A DNA stretch of 64,000 nucleotides. Origin: Gammaproteobacteria bacterium (GTDB lineage: Bacteria > Pseudomonadota > Gammaproteobacteria > HTCC5015). This document shows positions 19,269-29,262 of this stretch, in pieces (the stretch's first letter is position 1; the number at the start of each line of letters is the position of its first letter). The DNA lies in the NCBI GenBank assembly GCA_016928055.1, contig JAFGLM010000003.1, positions 1-64,000 of the forward strand, read 5' to 3'. The notes beneath the pieces were generated by a model. It worked only from the letters and a program-made list of their open reading frames with translations, made no database searches and was not told the DNA's origin. The translations under genes and the position numbers were made by a program.

Positions 19269-20345
19269 CTAGCGCCTTTTATCATTGCACAGTGACAGAT
19301 ACAAATTGTGATAACGCGATGCAATCTGCTGCGGTGAATATAAACCTAATCTCTGCAATCCTGCGCCGGTTAGCTGCCGGCACATGCCTGGGTCTGCATA
19401 CAGTTGCTCAATCGCGGCAGTGAGTTTTTCCGGATTGCCGGCCGGCACCAGCAAACCATTCACTTCGTGCTCAATAACATCCAGTATCCCATCGGTTGCA
19501 CTGGCTATGATCGGACAGCCTCCCTGCATGACATCCAACAATGTTGAACCCAGTCCTTCCTGATAGGAAGGAAAAACAAATAAATCAAAGGCCGCGATCC
19601 AGTTGCCAACATCCGCCACAAAACCAACGAATTCAACATTAGATAAGCCATCTGCCAGCTTTCTCAACCACTGCTCATCTTCACCGGCACCCAGAAAAAC
19701 AAAATGAATGTCGGGATATTTTTCGGCGACAAGCCTGGCCGCTTCGATGGCTACCGCCTGACCCTTATGACGATTAACCAGTGCACCGATGTGGCCAATA
19801 ACAAACTTGCCCGTGTACCTCTTTTGCAATCGAGCAACTTCCTCTTTATCAACAGGAAAAGATGCATACATAGAAGGGATAATCCGTACTTCAATACCGG
19901 CCAATAATGTATTTACACAGCATTTGATTGCGTTCGACAACGCCACAACGGCCGCAGCATTTCGATAGACTGCGCGCGTAACAAAATTTCTTCCAAGCGG
20001 ATTCGGAACTCTGCGAGTAATGAGATAGCGGGTCTTATATATCAGCGAATATAAAAATGCCCATTGCGCGGCTTTCGCATCGTGAGCATGAAGAATGGAA
20101 GGTTTGAGTTTGGCGACTTTTACCACAGCGGTGAAATAGGGTTTGCTCACGGCAACGTGACTTAATCCTGCTGTACCAGCCAGTTTACTGTGCAAGGGCG
20201 AATCCGACCTCGCTATCAGTATCTGCGGAACACCCGTATCAGCCAGCGCCTGAATAAGCAGCTGGGTCTGACGTTCGCCGCCACGAAAACCTTTTGCCAA
20301 ATTCACATGGCAAATTAATAAATTCGAACTTGTGCTGTTATTCAT
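19269..20345 (-). CDS. Glycosyltransferase family 4
   Basis: A GT-B glycosyltransferase of about 358 residues. The N-terminal motif HVNLAKGFRGGERQTQLLIQAL and the donor site FPSYQEGLGSTLLDVMQGGCPII (EX7E-like, though the second acid is D) mark the GT4 family. The frame is open to ATG 20411, which adds 22 residues; ATG 20345 (MNNSTSSNL) is preferred because the fold starts just after it, but neither has a good ribosome-binding site. It is divergent to the next GT4 gene and upstream of the GT2 gene, so it is probably part of core assembly. Confidence 0.85.
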   Translation of the reverse strand: MNNSTSSNLLICHVNLAKGFRGGERQTQLLIQALADTGVPQILIARSDSPLHSKLAGTAGLSHVAVSKPYFTAVVKVAKLKPSILHAHDAKAAQWAFLYSLIYKTRYLITRRVPNPLGRNFVTRAVYRNAAAVVALSNAIKCCVNTLLAGIEVRIIPSMYASFPVDKEEVARLQKRYTGKFVIGHIGALVNRHKGQAVAIEAARLVAEKYPDIHFVFLGAGEDEQWLRKLADGLSNVEFVGFVADVGNWIAAFDLFVFPSYQEGLGSTLLDVMQGGCPIIASATDGILDVIEHEVNGLLVPAGNPEKLTAAIEQLYADPGMCRQLTGAGLQRLGLYSPQQIASRYHNLYLSLCNDKRR

Positions 20346-20437
20346 ATGAGCTATAAGCTTGTTCCACGTTTGCGGTATACTCAACAACGTCTTATTCAGA
20401 CAGTAGCCCATATTGTACTTTAAATGGTTTGACCATT

Positions 20438-21538
20438 ATGCGAGTTTTATGTGTAGCACCACTCAATGCCCGGCACGAAACTGCTCAGTTTCTCGGCCTG
20501 CAGAAAAAAGGCGTTGATATTTATGTCGTGGTCGCCAAAAAAGTGGAGCCTGATTACAGTGAATTGATATCAGCAGGAATTCCCGTTGAAGTGATACCAA
20601 TGCGGGGACGCCTGGACCGACCGGCTTTTTTGCGTCTCCGTGAAATTATTAAAGCCCGTCATATCGATATCATTCATGCCTTTAATAATAAAACCATTGT
20701 CAACGCATTAAGTGCCGGCAGAGGCTTACCGGTTAAATTTATCGCCTATCGAGGCATTGTCGGCAATGTCAGCTTTATGAATCCCGCTTCCTGGTTGACG
20801 TATCTGAATCCACGTGTGAACCGTATTATCTGTGTGGCCGAGGCAATACGTCAGCACCTTCTTCATCTAAGATTCCTGTGGTTCAGAATTGCGGCTGAAA
20901 AGCTTGTTACGATACATAAAGGGCACCACATCGATTGGTATAACAAAGAACCCCAGGATCTGGCTCAGTACAAAATCCCCAGCGATGCCTTTGTGGTAGG
21001 TTGCGCCGCAAACTATCGGCCACGAAAAGGTATTGAGGTGCTTATCGATGCATTGCAGAAAATACCGGATGAGGAAAATGTCCATATCCTGCTGATTGGC
21101 GATATGTCAAATCGTCATTTACATAAACATCTGGCAAAAAGCAAAAAAGCAGACAAGGTTCACCTTGCCGGTTATGTAAACAATGCACCGGAAATACTGG
21201 CAGCCTGCGATGTCTGCGCACTACCGTCCCTGAAACGAGAGGGTCTGCCAAGATCGATTATTGAAGGGATGGCCTACGGAATACCCGCCATCGTGACCAA
21301 TTCAGGCGGCAGTCCCGAACTGGTTGATGACGGAGTAAATGGTCTGATAGTGGAACCAGGATCGGCAAAGGCATTGGCTGAGGCGATTTTAAAATTCCGT
21401 CATAACCCTGAATTCCGCAAACGCGCCGGTCTGGCGGCCAGAGAAACCATCAGCACGCGTTTTACGGTTGCACAGACAGTCGAAAAAACCTACCGGGTTT
21501 ACCAGGAACTGTACGAGCAAAAAACGCCTGACTTTTGA
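20438..21538 (+). CDS. Glycosyltransferase family 4
   Basis: A 366-residue GT4 enzyme: GCAANYRPRKGIEVLIDALQ in the hinge, and LPSLKREGLPRSIIEGMAYGIPAIV with the EX7E motif (EGLPRSIIE) at the donor site. ATG 20438 (MRVLCVAPLN) is preferred to the TTG at 20429. The N-terminal part has acceptor-domain features (IIHAFNNKTIVNAL). It is divergent from the GT4 gene at 19269-20345 with a 92-base gap that should hold both promoters, and convergent with the ilvE side. Acceptor and donor cannot be told from sequence. Confidence 0.88.
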   Translation: MRVLCVAPLNARHETAQFLGLQKKGVDIYVVVAKKVEPDYSELISAGIPVEVIPMRGRLDRPAFLRLREIIKARHIDIIHAFNNKTIVNALSAGRGLPVKFIAYRGIVGNVSFMNPASWLTYLNPRVNRIICVAEAIRQHLLHLRFLWFRIAAEKLVTIHKGHHIDWYNKEPQDLAQYKIPSDAFVVGCAANYRPRKGIEVLIDALQKIPDEENVHILLIGDMSNRHLHKHLAKSKKADKVHLAGYVNNAPEILAACDVCALPSLKREGLPRSIIEGMAYGIPAIVTNSGGSPELVDDGVNGLIVEPGSAKALAEAILKFRHNPEFRKRAGLAARETISTRFTVAQTVEKTYRVYQELYEQKTPDF

Positions 21539-21550
21539 TCTGTATCGTTC

Positions 21551-21805
21551 TTAAGTGTCTCGATTAAGCCGATAAAGCGTACCGCAGTACGGGCATAAAG
21601 CCTCTCCTTGCGGCGACTGTTCAATCGGAATATAAACTTTCGGATGCATACTCCATTTACTGCTTGTACCAATCGGGCAATGCAGTGGCAGGTCCGTGGT
21701 TTTTACAATTGAAATTCGATGACTATCCGGAATAGCCGGTTCTATTCTGGAAGTAACAAAATCAAACTTCACGACAGAATCAAACTTCAGACGTGACTCA
21801 ACCAA
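21551..21805 (-). CDS. Zinc-finger protein of the CHCC family
   Basis: A small protein of up to 84 residues related to the zf-CHCC family (the NDUFS6-like zinc finger), which lies beside ilvE or waaF in many gammaproteobacteria. Its ligands are probably the cysteine and histidine of LPLHCPIG, the histidine of MHPKVYIPI, and the CPYC of ALCPYCGTLYRL. The first possible start is TTG 21805, which overlaps the end of ilvE by 19 bases; a GTG at 21772 is an alternative. Function in bacteria is unknown. It ends 12 bases from the convergent GT4 gene. Confidence 0.8.
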   Translation of the reverse strand: MVESRLKFDSVVKFDFVTSRIEPAIPDSHRISIVKTTDLPLHCPIGTSSKWSMHPKVYIPIEQSPQGEALCPYCGTLYRLNRDT

Positions 21806-22713
21806 TCGGCATGACGATCACTGCGCCCATAGACCAGATCAAAATACGCTTTCTGCAGTTTTTCGGTAACGGGTCCGCGATCACCGCTTCCTATCATTCG
21901 GTTATCCAGCTCAATAATCGGTGTGACTTCCGCTGCGCTGCCGGTAAAAAAAGCCTCATCGGCGATATATACCTCATCACGGGAAATACGTTTTTCCCTG
22001 ACTTCTATCGCCATTTCGCCCGCCAATTCAATAATGGTGTTGCGCGTAATACCATTCAGACAGGAACTTAAATCCGGCGTAAACAAAACCCCATTCTGCA
22101 CACAAAAGAAATTCTCACCGCTGCCTTCGGAAACATAACCATCCGTATCCAGTAATAATGCTTCATCGTAACCACAAGCCGATACCTCATTCAAAGCCAG
22201 TATTGAATTGATATAACTGCCGGTTGATTTGGCTTTACACATGTTGACATTGACGTGGTGGCGAGAAAAGGAAGACGTCTTGATTCGAATGCCATGTTGC
22301 AAGGCATTTTCACCCAGATAAGTGCCCCATTCCCAGGCCGCAATGATGCAATGTACTTTCAGGTTGGCCGCATGCAGACCCATGCCTTCCGAACCGTAAT
22401 ACAGCAACGGCCGAACATAAGCGGCATTGAGCCCGTTCTCTCGAACGACCTGTTTTTGTGCCGCGTTAAGTTCATCTGCGCCATAAGGGGCAGGCATCTG
22501 CATAATCTTGGCTGAGTTAAGCAAGCGCCTGGTATGGTCCTGCAATCGGAAAATTGCCGGACCTTTAGCCGTTGCATAAGCCCGCAAGCCTTCAAATACG
22601 CCGGTCCCGTAATGTAAGCCATGGGTTAGCACGTGTGTCGTGGCGTCGCGCCAGGGGGTCAACTTGCCATCGACCCAGATTACCCCGTCTCTATCATGCA
22701 TAGATTTGCTCAT
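21787..22713 (-). CDS. ilvE: Branched-chain amino acid aminotransferase
   Basis: PLP-dependent class IV aminotransferase of 308 residues, making leucine, isoleucine and valine from their 2-oxo acids. Typical features: HYGTGVFEGLRAY near the N-terminus, the PLP lysine in MCKAKSTGSYINS, and EALLLDTDGYVSEGSGENFF. The ATG at 22713 opens MSKSMHDRDGVIWVDGKLTPW, a standard IlvE N-terminus. It lies downstream of glnE with a gap of about 100 bases and its end overlaps the zinc-finger gene. The order glnE-ilvE next to lipopolysaccharide genes is a conserved gammaproteobacterial arrangement. Confidence 0.96.
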   Translation of the reverse strand: MSKSMHDRDGVIWVDGKLTPWRDATTHVLTHGLHYGTGVFEGLRAYATAKGPAIFRLQDHTRRLLNSAKIMQMPAPYGADELNAAQKQVVRENGLNAAYVRPLLYYGSEGMGLHAANLKVHCIIAAWEWGTYLGENALQHGIRIKTSSFSRHHVNVNMCKAKSTGSYINSILALNEVSACGYDEALLLDTDGYVSEGSGENFFCVQNGVLFTPDLSSCLNGITRNTIIELAGEMAIEVREKRISRDEVYIADEAFFTGSAAEVTPIIELDNRMIGSGDRGPVTEKLQKAYFDLVYGRSDRHADWLSHV

Positions 22714-22816
22714 GATTTTACTTTTGTTTACCTGATGAAAGTTACAGGGTGGGGATTCTATCGAAATCCGTACCCCGGCAAAACTCGTATTATGTCATTC
22801 GCTGCAAAAAACATGG

Positions 22817-25765
22817 TTATTCGTCAACATCCATGTATTTGCGCCAGATTTCTGCTACCCGATCAACATAATCACGTACCACATCAGCATCACCAATGAC
22901 CGCTCCCTCACCACCTAAAGCACGTCGATGTATTTGCGCGCGCAGCTGCAAGTAACCCTCCGTCAGGCAATTCACTTCATCACGGGTAAATAACCCCAAT
23001 GTCCTGAACTGTTCCAGAATACGAATATTGTCAGTGTAGCGTGTTAACTCGGGATACTGGTACGCCCAGGCCAGTACGCCAAATTGCACCAGAAATTCAA
23101 TATCCCCCAGACCACCGCGATCAAACTTAAGATCGAATTCATCCGCCCGGCTTTTGGCGATCTCCTTGCGCATACGCTCGCGCATGTTGCGTACTTCCTT
23201 ACGCAGTTGCTTATGGTCACGCTGTTGGATCAGGATGTTGTGGCGGATTCGTTCAAATTCTTCCCGGATGTGCGAGCTGCCAACCACCATCCTGGCTCGT
23301 ACCAAGGCCTGGTGTTCCCAAATCCAAGCTCGTTCCGCCTGGTATTGCTGAAACCTCTCCAGCGAGCTGATCAGCATACCGGATGCCCCATCCGGCCGTA
23401 GACGTAGATCGGTCTCATACAGTATCCCGGCTAACGTTGGAGTGGTCAGCCAATAAACCAGCCGTTGCCCAAGACGTGCAAAAAAACTCTGGTTATCGAT
23501 AACGCATTCGCCCCGCGTCTGCTGTAACTCCCCGGCACTGTTATGTAGCAATACAATATCCAGGTCCGATCCATAACCCAGTTCAATGCCACCCAGTTTG
23601 CCATAGCCCACCACCGCCATCTCAGGCACATAATCACTACCCCCCAGGCTGCAACCCGGCGGGCCATATTTCACAACCAGCTCTTCGTATGAGAGTGTAC
23701 AAATCTGGTCAAGAATAGCCTCTGCCAACCAGGTCAACTGATCGCTGACCTTCATTAGCGGAAGTTGCTCGTTAACATCAACTGCGGCAACCCGCAGGGT
23801 TTGTTCCTGTTTGAAATGGCGTAACGCGTTTAAACGCTGCTCAGGATCTTCTTCCGCTTGTGTTTGAATGAGTTGCCGCAATTCATGCAACAATTCCTCT
23901 CTGGATGGCAGGTAGTAGAGTTGTTCAGCATCCAGCAGACTGTCCAGCAAAATGGGTTGCCGTGCCAGGTAATCTGCAATCCAGCCACTGGCTGCAAACA
24001 ATTCCATCATTTGCGTCAAAGCAGCCGGGTACTCAATAAGCAACGCAAGGTAAACCGGCCTTTGCATAACGGCCTGCAATAACTCAAGTACCCGCCTTAG
24101 AGTCCGTTCTTCGTTTTTAACGCTGGGTAATTGCCTTAACACCATTGGCAACAATGTGCTCAGGCGATTGCGTGCCAGCGGTGTAACATTCTTAAACGAA
24201 TTGGACACAAAAAAACTGCGCAGGCAGACAAACAATGCATCAGCATTACTAAAACCACAATCGCTCAACGCAGCAACAGCCTCTGCATCCGGCAAACGTC
24301 CATTTAGTAATTGATGCATAGTCAGTTGGCACTGATCCGGCTGTTTCGTGCCCGGCTCTTCATGCGCAAAAAATATACCCTGAAAATAATTGCTCGCCGC
24401 TGACCGGTGCCGTTCCAACGCTGCTTTAAAGTCTGGCCAGTCACCATAACCCATCGAGTAGGCAAGGCGCTGGCGTTCCAGTTGCTCTTTTGGCAACGCA
24501 TGGGTCTGCTGATCGTCAACCATTTGCAGTCGATTCTCGGTATCGCGTAAAAAACGATACGCTGCCTGTAATGCACACGCCGAATCTTGCTCCAGTATGC
24601 CTCGATCAGCCAGCCGTGCCAGCACGACTAAAATCTGACGACAGCGCAGCTCCGGATCGCGACCACCACGAATCAATTGAAAGGCCTGACCGGTAAACTC
24701 GATCTCCCTGATACCACCGGAACCCAGCTTGACGTTATCATGCAACCCTTTGCGTTCCACTTCGCGCATGATAAGTGTCTTCATATCACGCAAGGAGGTG
24801 AATGCACCGTAATCGAGATAGCGTCGATAAATAAACGGCTGCAATAACTTTTCCAGTTGTAATTGATGCGCGATCATTCCGCACACCGGCCTGGCCTTAA
24901 TCATTGCGTAACGTTCCCAGTCGCGACCCTGGTGCTGGTAGTAAGATTCCATAGAGGCAAATGAAACAACCAATGCACCGCTGTCCCCAAATGGTCGCAG
25001 TCGCGCGTCAACCCGAAAGACAAAACCATCGGCGGTCATCTCACTCAAATAGCGAATCAACGCCTGTGCCTGCGCGACAAAAAAACTCTGATTGTCTGTA
25101 CTGCGTTGCCCATCAGATTCGATTCTGGTCTGACCTGCCTCCGGGTAGGCAAAAATAAGATCAATATCGGACGAGTAATTCAGTTCACCACCACCCAGCT
25201 TACCCATTGCCAACACGACCAGCGACTGGACATCGCCCTGTTCCGAGACGGGTTGCCCATAACGAACACATTGCTGCCGGTAAGCGCGGGCATGCGCCTG
25301 CACGACGCAAAATTCAGCCAGCTTGCTGAGTGCATCCATAGTCTCGTTCAAATCTGCCCAGCTGTATAAATCACGCAGGGCGATACGCATCATTTCGCGC
25401 TGGCGCAGAATGCGTAGCTGGCGCATAAAATCTTTATCGTCAGCCGCTTCATGCAACAGGCTTTCATGTTCAGTCAATCGTTCAATAGTAAAAGGTTTGC
25501 GTAACAGAGGTTCACTACATTCTTGTGTTACCCAATCCGGATGCGCTGACAGCGTCCTGGCGAGAAAACGACTGCAACAAAAAGCGCTTGTGATTCGATC
25601 CACCAGCGAAGCCTCAATGGCAGGCAGGTTTGCCTGCGAAAGGACCTCCTGCAGCTGCTGGTATCCCTTCCGGCCTTCTGCCAGCAATTCCGGACTACCC
25701 GGCAAAGCAGTAAGCCTTTTTTGGTTTTCAACTACCAAGCTGGATGTGGAGCCGTGGACTGTCAT
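22817..25765 (-). CDS. glnE: Glutamine synthetase adenylyltransferase/deadenylase
   Basis: GlnE (ATase) adenylylates and deadenylylates glutamine synthetase in response to nitrogen status. The 982-residue length and two nucleotidyltransferase domains fit: the N-terminal removase site GGGELNYSSDIDLIF (about residues 191-205) and the C-terminal transferase site GGIELGYGSDLDIVLL (about residues 725-740), each followed by a helical HRRLP-type linker region. Both metal-binding GS/SSDID-DLD signatures are intact. The gene is monocistronic or leads into ilvE. Confidence 0.97.
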   Translation of the reverse strand: MTVHGSTSSLVVENQKRLTALPGSPELLAEGRKGYQQLQEVLSQANLPAIEASLVDRITSAFCCSRFLARTLSAHPDWVTQECSEPLLRKPFTIERLTEHESLLHEAADDKDFMRQLRILRQREMMRIALRDLYSWADLNETMDALSKLAEFCVVQAHARAYRQQCVRYGQPVSEQGDVQSLVVLAMGKLGGGELNYSSDIDLIFAYPEAGQTRIESDGQRSTDNQSFFVAQAQALIRYLSEMTADGFVFRVDARLRPFGDSGALVVSFASMESYYQHQGRDWERYAMIKARPVCGMIAHQLQLEKLLQPFIYRRYLDYGAFTSLRDMKTLIMREVERKGLHDNVKLGSGGIREIEFTGQAFQLIRGGRDPELRCRQILVVLARLADRGILEQDSACALQAAYRFLRDTENRLQMVDDQQTHALPKEQLERQRLAYSMGYGDWPDFKAALERHRSAASNYFQGIFFAHEEPGTKQPDQCQLTMHQLLNGRLPDAEAVAALSDCGFSNADALFVCLRSFFVSNSFKNVTPLARNRLSTLLPMVLRQLPSVKNEERTLRRVLELLQAVMQRPVYLALLIEYPAALTQMMELFAASGWIADYLARQPILLDSLLDAEQLYYLPSREELLHELRQLIQTQAEEDPEQRLNALRHFKQEQTLRVAAVDVNEQLPLMKVSDQLTWLAEAILDQICTLSYEELVVKYGPPGCSLGGSDYVPEMAVVGYGKLGGIELGYGSDLDIVLLHNSAGELQQTRGECVIDNQSFFARLGQRLVYWLTTPTLAGILYETDLRLRPDGASGMLISSLERFQQYQAERAWIWEHQALVRARMVVGSSHIREEFERIRHNILIQQRDHKQLRKEVRNMRERMRKEIAKSRADEFDLKFDRGGLGDIEFLVQFGVLAWAYQYPELTRYTDNIRILEQFRTLGLFTRDEVNCLTEGYLQLRAQIHRRALGGEGAVIGDADVVRDYVDRVAEIWRKYMDVDE

Positions 25766-25914
25766 ATTTGCCTGCTATAGATGAACGATGACATTAGTTT
25801 AACCGTTTCGTGTACAAATTGAGCAGATTGACTGTTCACAAGACCGTAACAAAAGCTTTACAAAAATGACATGCATCGCAGTAATAATTCCGGGCAACGG
25901 AAGTAGGTGCTTAT

Positions 25915-26448
25915 ATGTCAATTCTAACAGCGGTATCGTTGGAGCGAGTTGTTGAAAGGGATCTGGACTTATGCGTCTGGTTCAACCGCGCCTGCCAATA
26001 TCAAAACATCAAAAGACTATTTGCCCTGATTAGCTGGCTCGGCGATGGCAAGTTTTGGTATGCCTTGATGCTGGTTTTGCCATTCGTATATGGCAACACC
26101 GGCTGGAACACCAGCCTGCAAATGATCATCGTAGGCATCGGCGGCCTGGCCGTTTACAGGCTTATCAAGGCGCGTACCCATCGCTTACGTCCGTTTATGG
26201 TCCATCAGTCCATAAACCTCGGTGCCTCGCCGCTGGATCAATACAGTTTCCCGTCCGGGCATACTTTACACGCTGTCAGTTTCACCATTATTGCAGTTAA
26301 TTGCTTTCCGGCGCTGGGCTGGATGCTTATACCGATTACAACTCTGGTTGCTTTATCTCGTGTAATCCTCGGTTTACACTACCCTTCCGATGTAGCGATG
26401 GGGGCGTTGATCGGTGCAAGTCTGGCTATTATTAGCCTGTATATCTAG
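25915..26448 (+). CDS. PAP2-family membrane phosphatase
   Basis: A 177-residue integral membrane phosphatase. All three PAP2 motifs are present: KARTHRLRP (KX6RP), SFPSGHTLH (PSGH) and SRVILGLHYPSD (SRX5HX3D). Such enzymes hydrolyse lipid phosphates such as undecaprenyl pyrophosphate or phosphatidic acid at the periplasmic face. The neighbours, a GT4 glycosyltransferase and diacylglycerol kinase, suggest a role in phospholipid or glycolipid turnover, but the substrate is not decidable here. A short purine-rich site (aagtaggtg) precedes the ATG. Confidence 0.92.
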   Translation: MSILTAVSLERVVERDLDLCVWFNRACQYQNIKRLFALISWLGDGKFWYALMLVLPFVYGNTGWNTSLQMIIVGIGGLAVYRLIKARTHRLRPFMVHQSINLGASPLDQYSFPSGHTLHAVSFTIIAVNCFPALGWMLIPITTLVALSRVILGLHYPSDVAMGALIGASLAIISLYI

Positions 26449-26502
26449 AATTCAAGCCAACACCTAATTCAGCGAGTGGATGAAATATCCGGGGAGAGTG
26501 CA

Positions 26503-27672
26503 TTGCGCGTATTGATGATTTCGGACGTGTATTTTCCACGAGTCAATGGAGTTTCGACTTCAATCAAAACTTTCCGTCAGGAATTGCAGCAACAGGGACA
26601 CAACGTCGTTCTGGTAGTACCTGAGTATGAAAATAAATCAGTAGACGATCCGGATATCATCCGTGTTGCTTCGCGTCGGGTTTTAGGCGATCCGGAAGAC
26701 CGCATGATGCAAAGCAAAGCGTTGAGCATGTTTCGCAAGCGCCTTACACCCGGACAATTCGATATTGTTCATATCCAGACTCCCTTTGTTGCTCACTACG
26801 CCGGCGTGAAAATTGCGAAACAATTGAGCCTTCCCTGCATTGAGTCCTATCACACCCTGTTTGAAGAATATCTGTACCACTATATCCCGTACTTACCAAA
26901 AGCATTCTTACGCTATCTTGCGCGACACTTCACTCGCAGCCAATGTAAAGCGGTTGATACGATCATTGCACCATCACGACCCATGCTGCAGGTGCTGGCC
27001 GATTATGGAATCGACGCGCCGGTCGAGATCCTCCCGACCGGCATGCAAATGCAACAGTTCTTAAAAGCCAATGGCAAAAGCTTTCGGCGACGACATGCAA
27101 TAGATGAAGGCAGACCAACGCTGGTGCATGTTGGTCGCATTGCCCATGAGAAAAATATTGATTTTCTAATTTATGTATTGCAGAAAATTCAACTGCAAAT
27201 TCCCGATGTGCTGCTGATCATTGCCGGCGAAGGACCTGCCCTGCAACATATTAAGTCGCTGGCGCATAAACTCAAGCTGGACCGAAATATTCTTTTCGTC
27301 GGTTATTTAAGTCGCGATCATGACTTGCTTGATTGTTATCAGGCCGGAGATGTGTTCGTGTTTGCATCCAAAACTGAAACACAGGGTCTGGTTCTGCTGG
27401 AGGCTATGGCGGTGGGCGTTCCAGTAGTATCCATTGCCCACCTGGGGACCAAAGATATTCTGTCTTGCCAACGCGGTGCACTGGTAGCCAACGACAATGT
27501 TGATGATTTCAGCACAAAAGTGATCCGGCTACTGAGCGATCAATCACTACGTTCTCAATTGAGTTACGAAGGCAAACAATATGCCGCAGAATGGTCCGCT
27601 GCTCAACTCGCTGAGAAACTGGGTCGCTTGTACCAGACACTGGCACATAAAACACGCAGATCAATTTTATAA
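26503..27672 (+). CDS. GT4 glycosyltransferase, probable lipid glycosyltransferase
   Basis: A GT-B enzyme of about 389 residues. The N-terminus VLMISDVYFPRVNGVSTSI is the signature of diacylglycerol/phosphatidylinositol glucosyl- and mannosyltransferases (MgtA-like), and the donor site carries FASKTETQGLVLLEAMAVGVPVV with EX7E (ETQGLVLLE). The start chosen is TTG 26503, because ggggag at 26491-26496 sits six bases before it; GTG 26476 lacks such a site and would add nine residues. The gene lies between a PAP2 phosphatase and dgkA, so a membrane glycolipid pathway is the natural reading. Confidence 0.85.
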   Translation: MRVLMISDVYFPRVNGVSTSIKTFRQELQQQGHNVVLVVPEYENKSVDDPDIIRVASRRVLGDPEDRMMQSKALSMFRKRLTPGQFDIVHIQTPFVAHYAGVKIAKQLSLPCIESYHTLFEEYLYHYIPYLPKAFLRYLARHFTRSQCKAVDTIIAPSRPMLQVLADYGIDAPVEILPTGMQMQQFLKANGKSFRRRHAIDEGRPTLVHVGRIAHEKNIDFLIYVLQKIQLQIPDVLLIIAGEGPALQHIKSLAHKLKLDRNILFVGYLSRDHDLLDCYQAGDVFVFASKTETQGLVLLEAMAVGVPVVSIAHLGTKDILSCQRGALVANDNVDDFSTKVIRLLSDQSLRSQLSYEGKQYAAEWSAAQLAEKLGRLYQTLAHKTRRSIL

Positions 27673-27723
27673 AATACTCAAATCCTGTAGTATTTATGAA
27701 TTAATCCTGACAGGCTGTAGCTA

Positions 27724-28107
27724 ATGAAACCAGGTAAAACCGGACTGTGTAGAATAATTGACGCGACAAAATACTCCTGTAAAGGCTTTTCATTCGCCTG
27801 GAAACATGAGGCCGCTTTCCGCCAGGAACTGATATTGAGCTTGATACTGATTCCGCTAGGCTTATGGCTGGGCGATGGCGCTACGGAAAAAGCATTATTG
27901 ATTGGGGTTTGTTTTATCACGTTAATGGTGGAGATTTTAAATACGAGCATCGAGGCAGTAGTTGACAGGGTCGGCAATGAATATCATGAACTCGCAGGCA
28001 GCGCGAAAGATCTCGGATCGGCCGCGGTCTTCATTAGTCTGGTGATGACTGCAACGGTGTGGAGTTTGATTCTCTATGAAAAATTTTTCCTTCACGCGAT
28101 AAATTAA
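27724..28107 (+). CDS. dgkA: Diacylglycerol kinase DgkA
   Basis: Small integral-membrane kinase of 127 residues that returns diacylglycerol to phosphatidic acid. The N-terminal amphipathic helix (FSFAWKHEAAFRQELILSL) is followed by three membrane helices, and the active-site stretch VEILNTSIEAVVDRVG with ELAGSAKDLGSAAVFI is intact. It follows the GT4 gene by about 50 bases in the same direction, and a common transcript with PAP2 and GT4 is likely. Diacylglycerol released from phospholipid head-group transfer would be its substrate. Confidence 0.96.
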   Translation: MKPGKTGLCRIIDATKYSCKGFSFAWKHEAAFRQELILSLILIPLGLWLGDGATEKALLIGVCFITLMVEILNTSIEAVVDRVGNEYHELAGSAKDLGSAAVFISLVMTATVWSLILYEKFFLHAIN

Positions 28108-28119
28108 CAAGATTGCGGA

Positions 28120-28506
28120 TTACTTAACACCACCACCCAACCAGTCCGAAAAATAAAGAAACGGAATGGTTGAAAAATAGATGATTATCAAAACAACCAA
28201 CAAGTAGAGAATATAACGAAACGGTTCCTGCAAAAATCTATTAAGAAACGATAAGTTGTTGCCTTCCGCTTCCGATTGGGAATATTCCTGTTGAGCCTGT
28301 GTAGATCTTTTGGTTTGATATTCCTCGATCAGCTTTTTAGCCTGATCAAAACAGTCTTCATCATTCAACCATATCGCAGCCAGCGATATGCGCCAGTTCC
28401 CGGCAGATGTTTCATAGTACGGAATATCGTTTTGAGACAATAAAGCGCGAATCTCATCCGCTTCATCATCAGGTACACCATTGAGCTTAAAGAGCATTAC
28501 CGGCAT
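28120..28506 (-). CDS. DUF6164-like membrane protein
   Basis: A protein of 128 residues from ATG 28506 (MPVMLFKLNGVPDDEADEI); the frame is open to 28545 but the family start is the internal one. The N-terminal soluble part resembles the DUF6164 family (VPDDEADEIRALL, then YYETSAGNWRISLAAIW), and one C-terminal membrane helix lies at about residues 96-116. Function is unknown. It converges with dgkA, ending 12 bases from it, and no neighbour hints at a role. Confidence 0.75.
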   Translation of the reverse strand: MPVMLFKLNGVPDDEADEIRALLSQNDIPYYETSAGNWRISLAAIWLNDEDCFDQAKKLIEEYQTKRSTQAQQEYSQSEAEGNNLSFLNRFLQEPFRYILYLLVVLIIIYFSTIPFLYFSDWLGGGVK

Positions 28507-28703
28507 AAATGCATCCAATCTATTGCTTTTTCCATAATCTGACATACGGCTGTTGTAATTTCATCATTTTCCGATCCAGATGTCTTATATCGATCATTCA
28601 ACAATATTGTACTTTATACAGTATCCAGGAGTATCTACCTGGCAAAAATGTTGCATGGCTACGGAGTTGCACAACAGGCAAATCTCAGCAGGGGGTACAA
28701 CAT

Positions 28704-28988
28704 ATGGATAATGAAGATTATGAAAAACTGCGGCATCCTGAAAACTTTTCTCTGACAGCGTTAGTCAAGCTCTCCAAGCTGCGCCGTAAGGTCGCCGAGC
28801 ACGGCTATGAATTTTTTAATCTGAAAGAAGGTGAAATCATACTGTTGCTGGAAGCTGCCCGACTGATCAGTTGCGAGGAAACCAGAGATCTGGCACAACA
28901 GTTTATGAATCTGATCGGCGTTAAGGATAAAAGCTTCGCATCTCAAAGCCCGCAAAGTACGGAACAAAACGCGTTAAACCTCGCCTGA
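28704..28988 (+). CDS. Uncharacterised small acidic protein
   Basis: A 94-residue soluble protein that I do not recognise. ATG 28704 is preferred, with agggggta upstream; the open frame back to 28509 has no convincing site. It is predicted helical (LRRKVAEHGYEFFNLKEGEIILLLEAARLIS) and acidic overall, with no signal peptide. The C-terminal tail is polar (SFASQSPQSTEQNAL). It stands alone between the DUF6164-like gene and the next lipoprotein gene; the 274 bases after it hold no gene that I can support. Confidence 0.6.
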   Translation: MDNEDYEKLRHPENFSLTALVKLSKLRRKVAEHGYEFFNLKEGEIILLLEAARLISCEETRDLAQQFMNLIGVKDKSFASQSPQSTEQNALNLA

Positions 28989-29262
28989 AAAACCGTTCTG
29001 CAGTTGCCCGGTGCTCAGTCCTTGGGGTGCTATGCATTTCCTCCGATTGAACTTTTCTGCCAATACGTGGCCTGTATGGGGCCAATAAAGCCCATTGACC
29101 CGAGATAAACCGGTTATAAGTGGAAAACCAGCTACTGCGGCATGGACGGGCTGAGCGAAATTGCCTAGAATGTGCCGCCTTGCGGTGACGGGTACTATTG
29201 GCATTTGCCGGTAAAATAGACAGGCCTGATACCGTTTAATCAAACTGCCAGAAATCCATTTT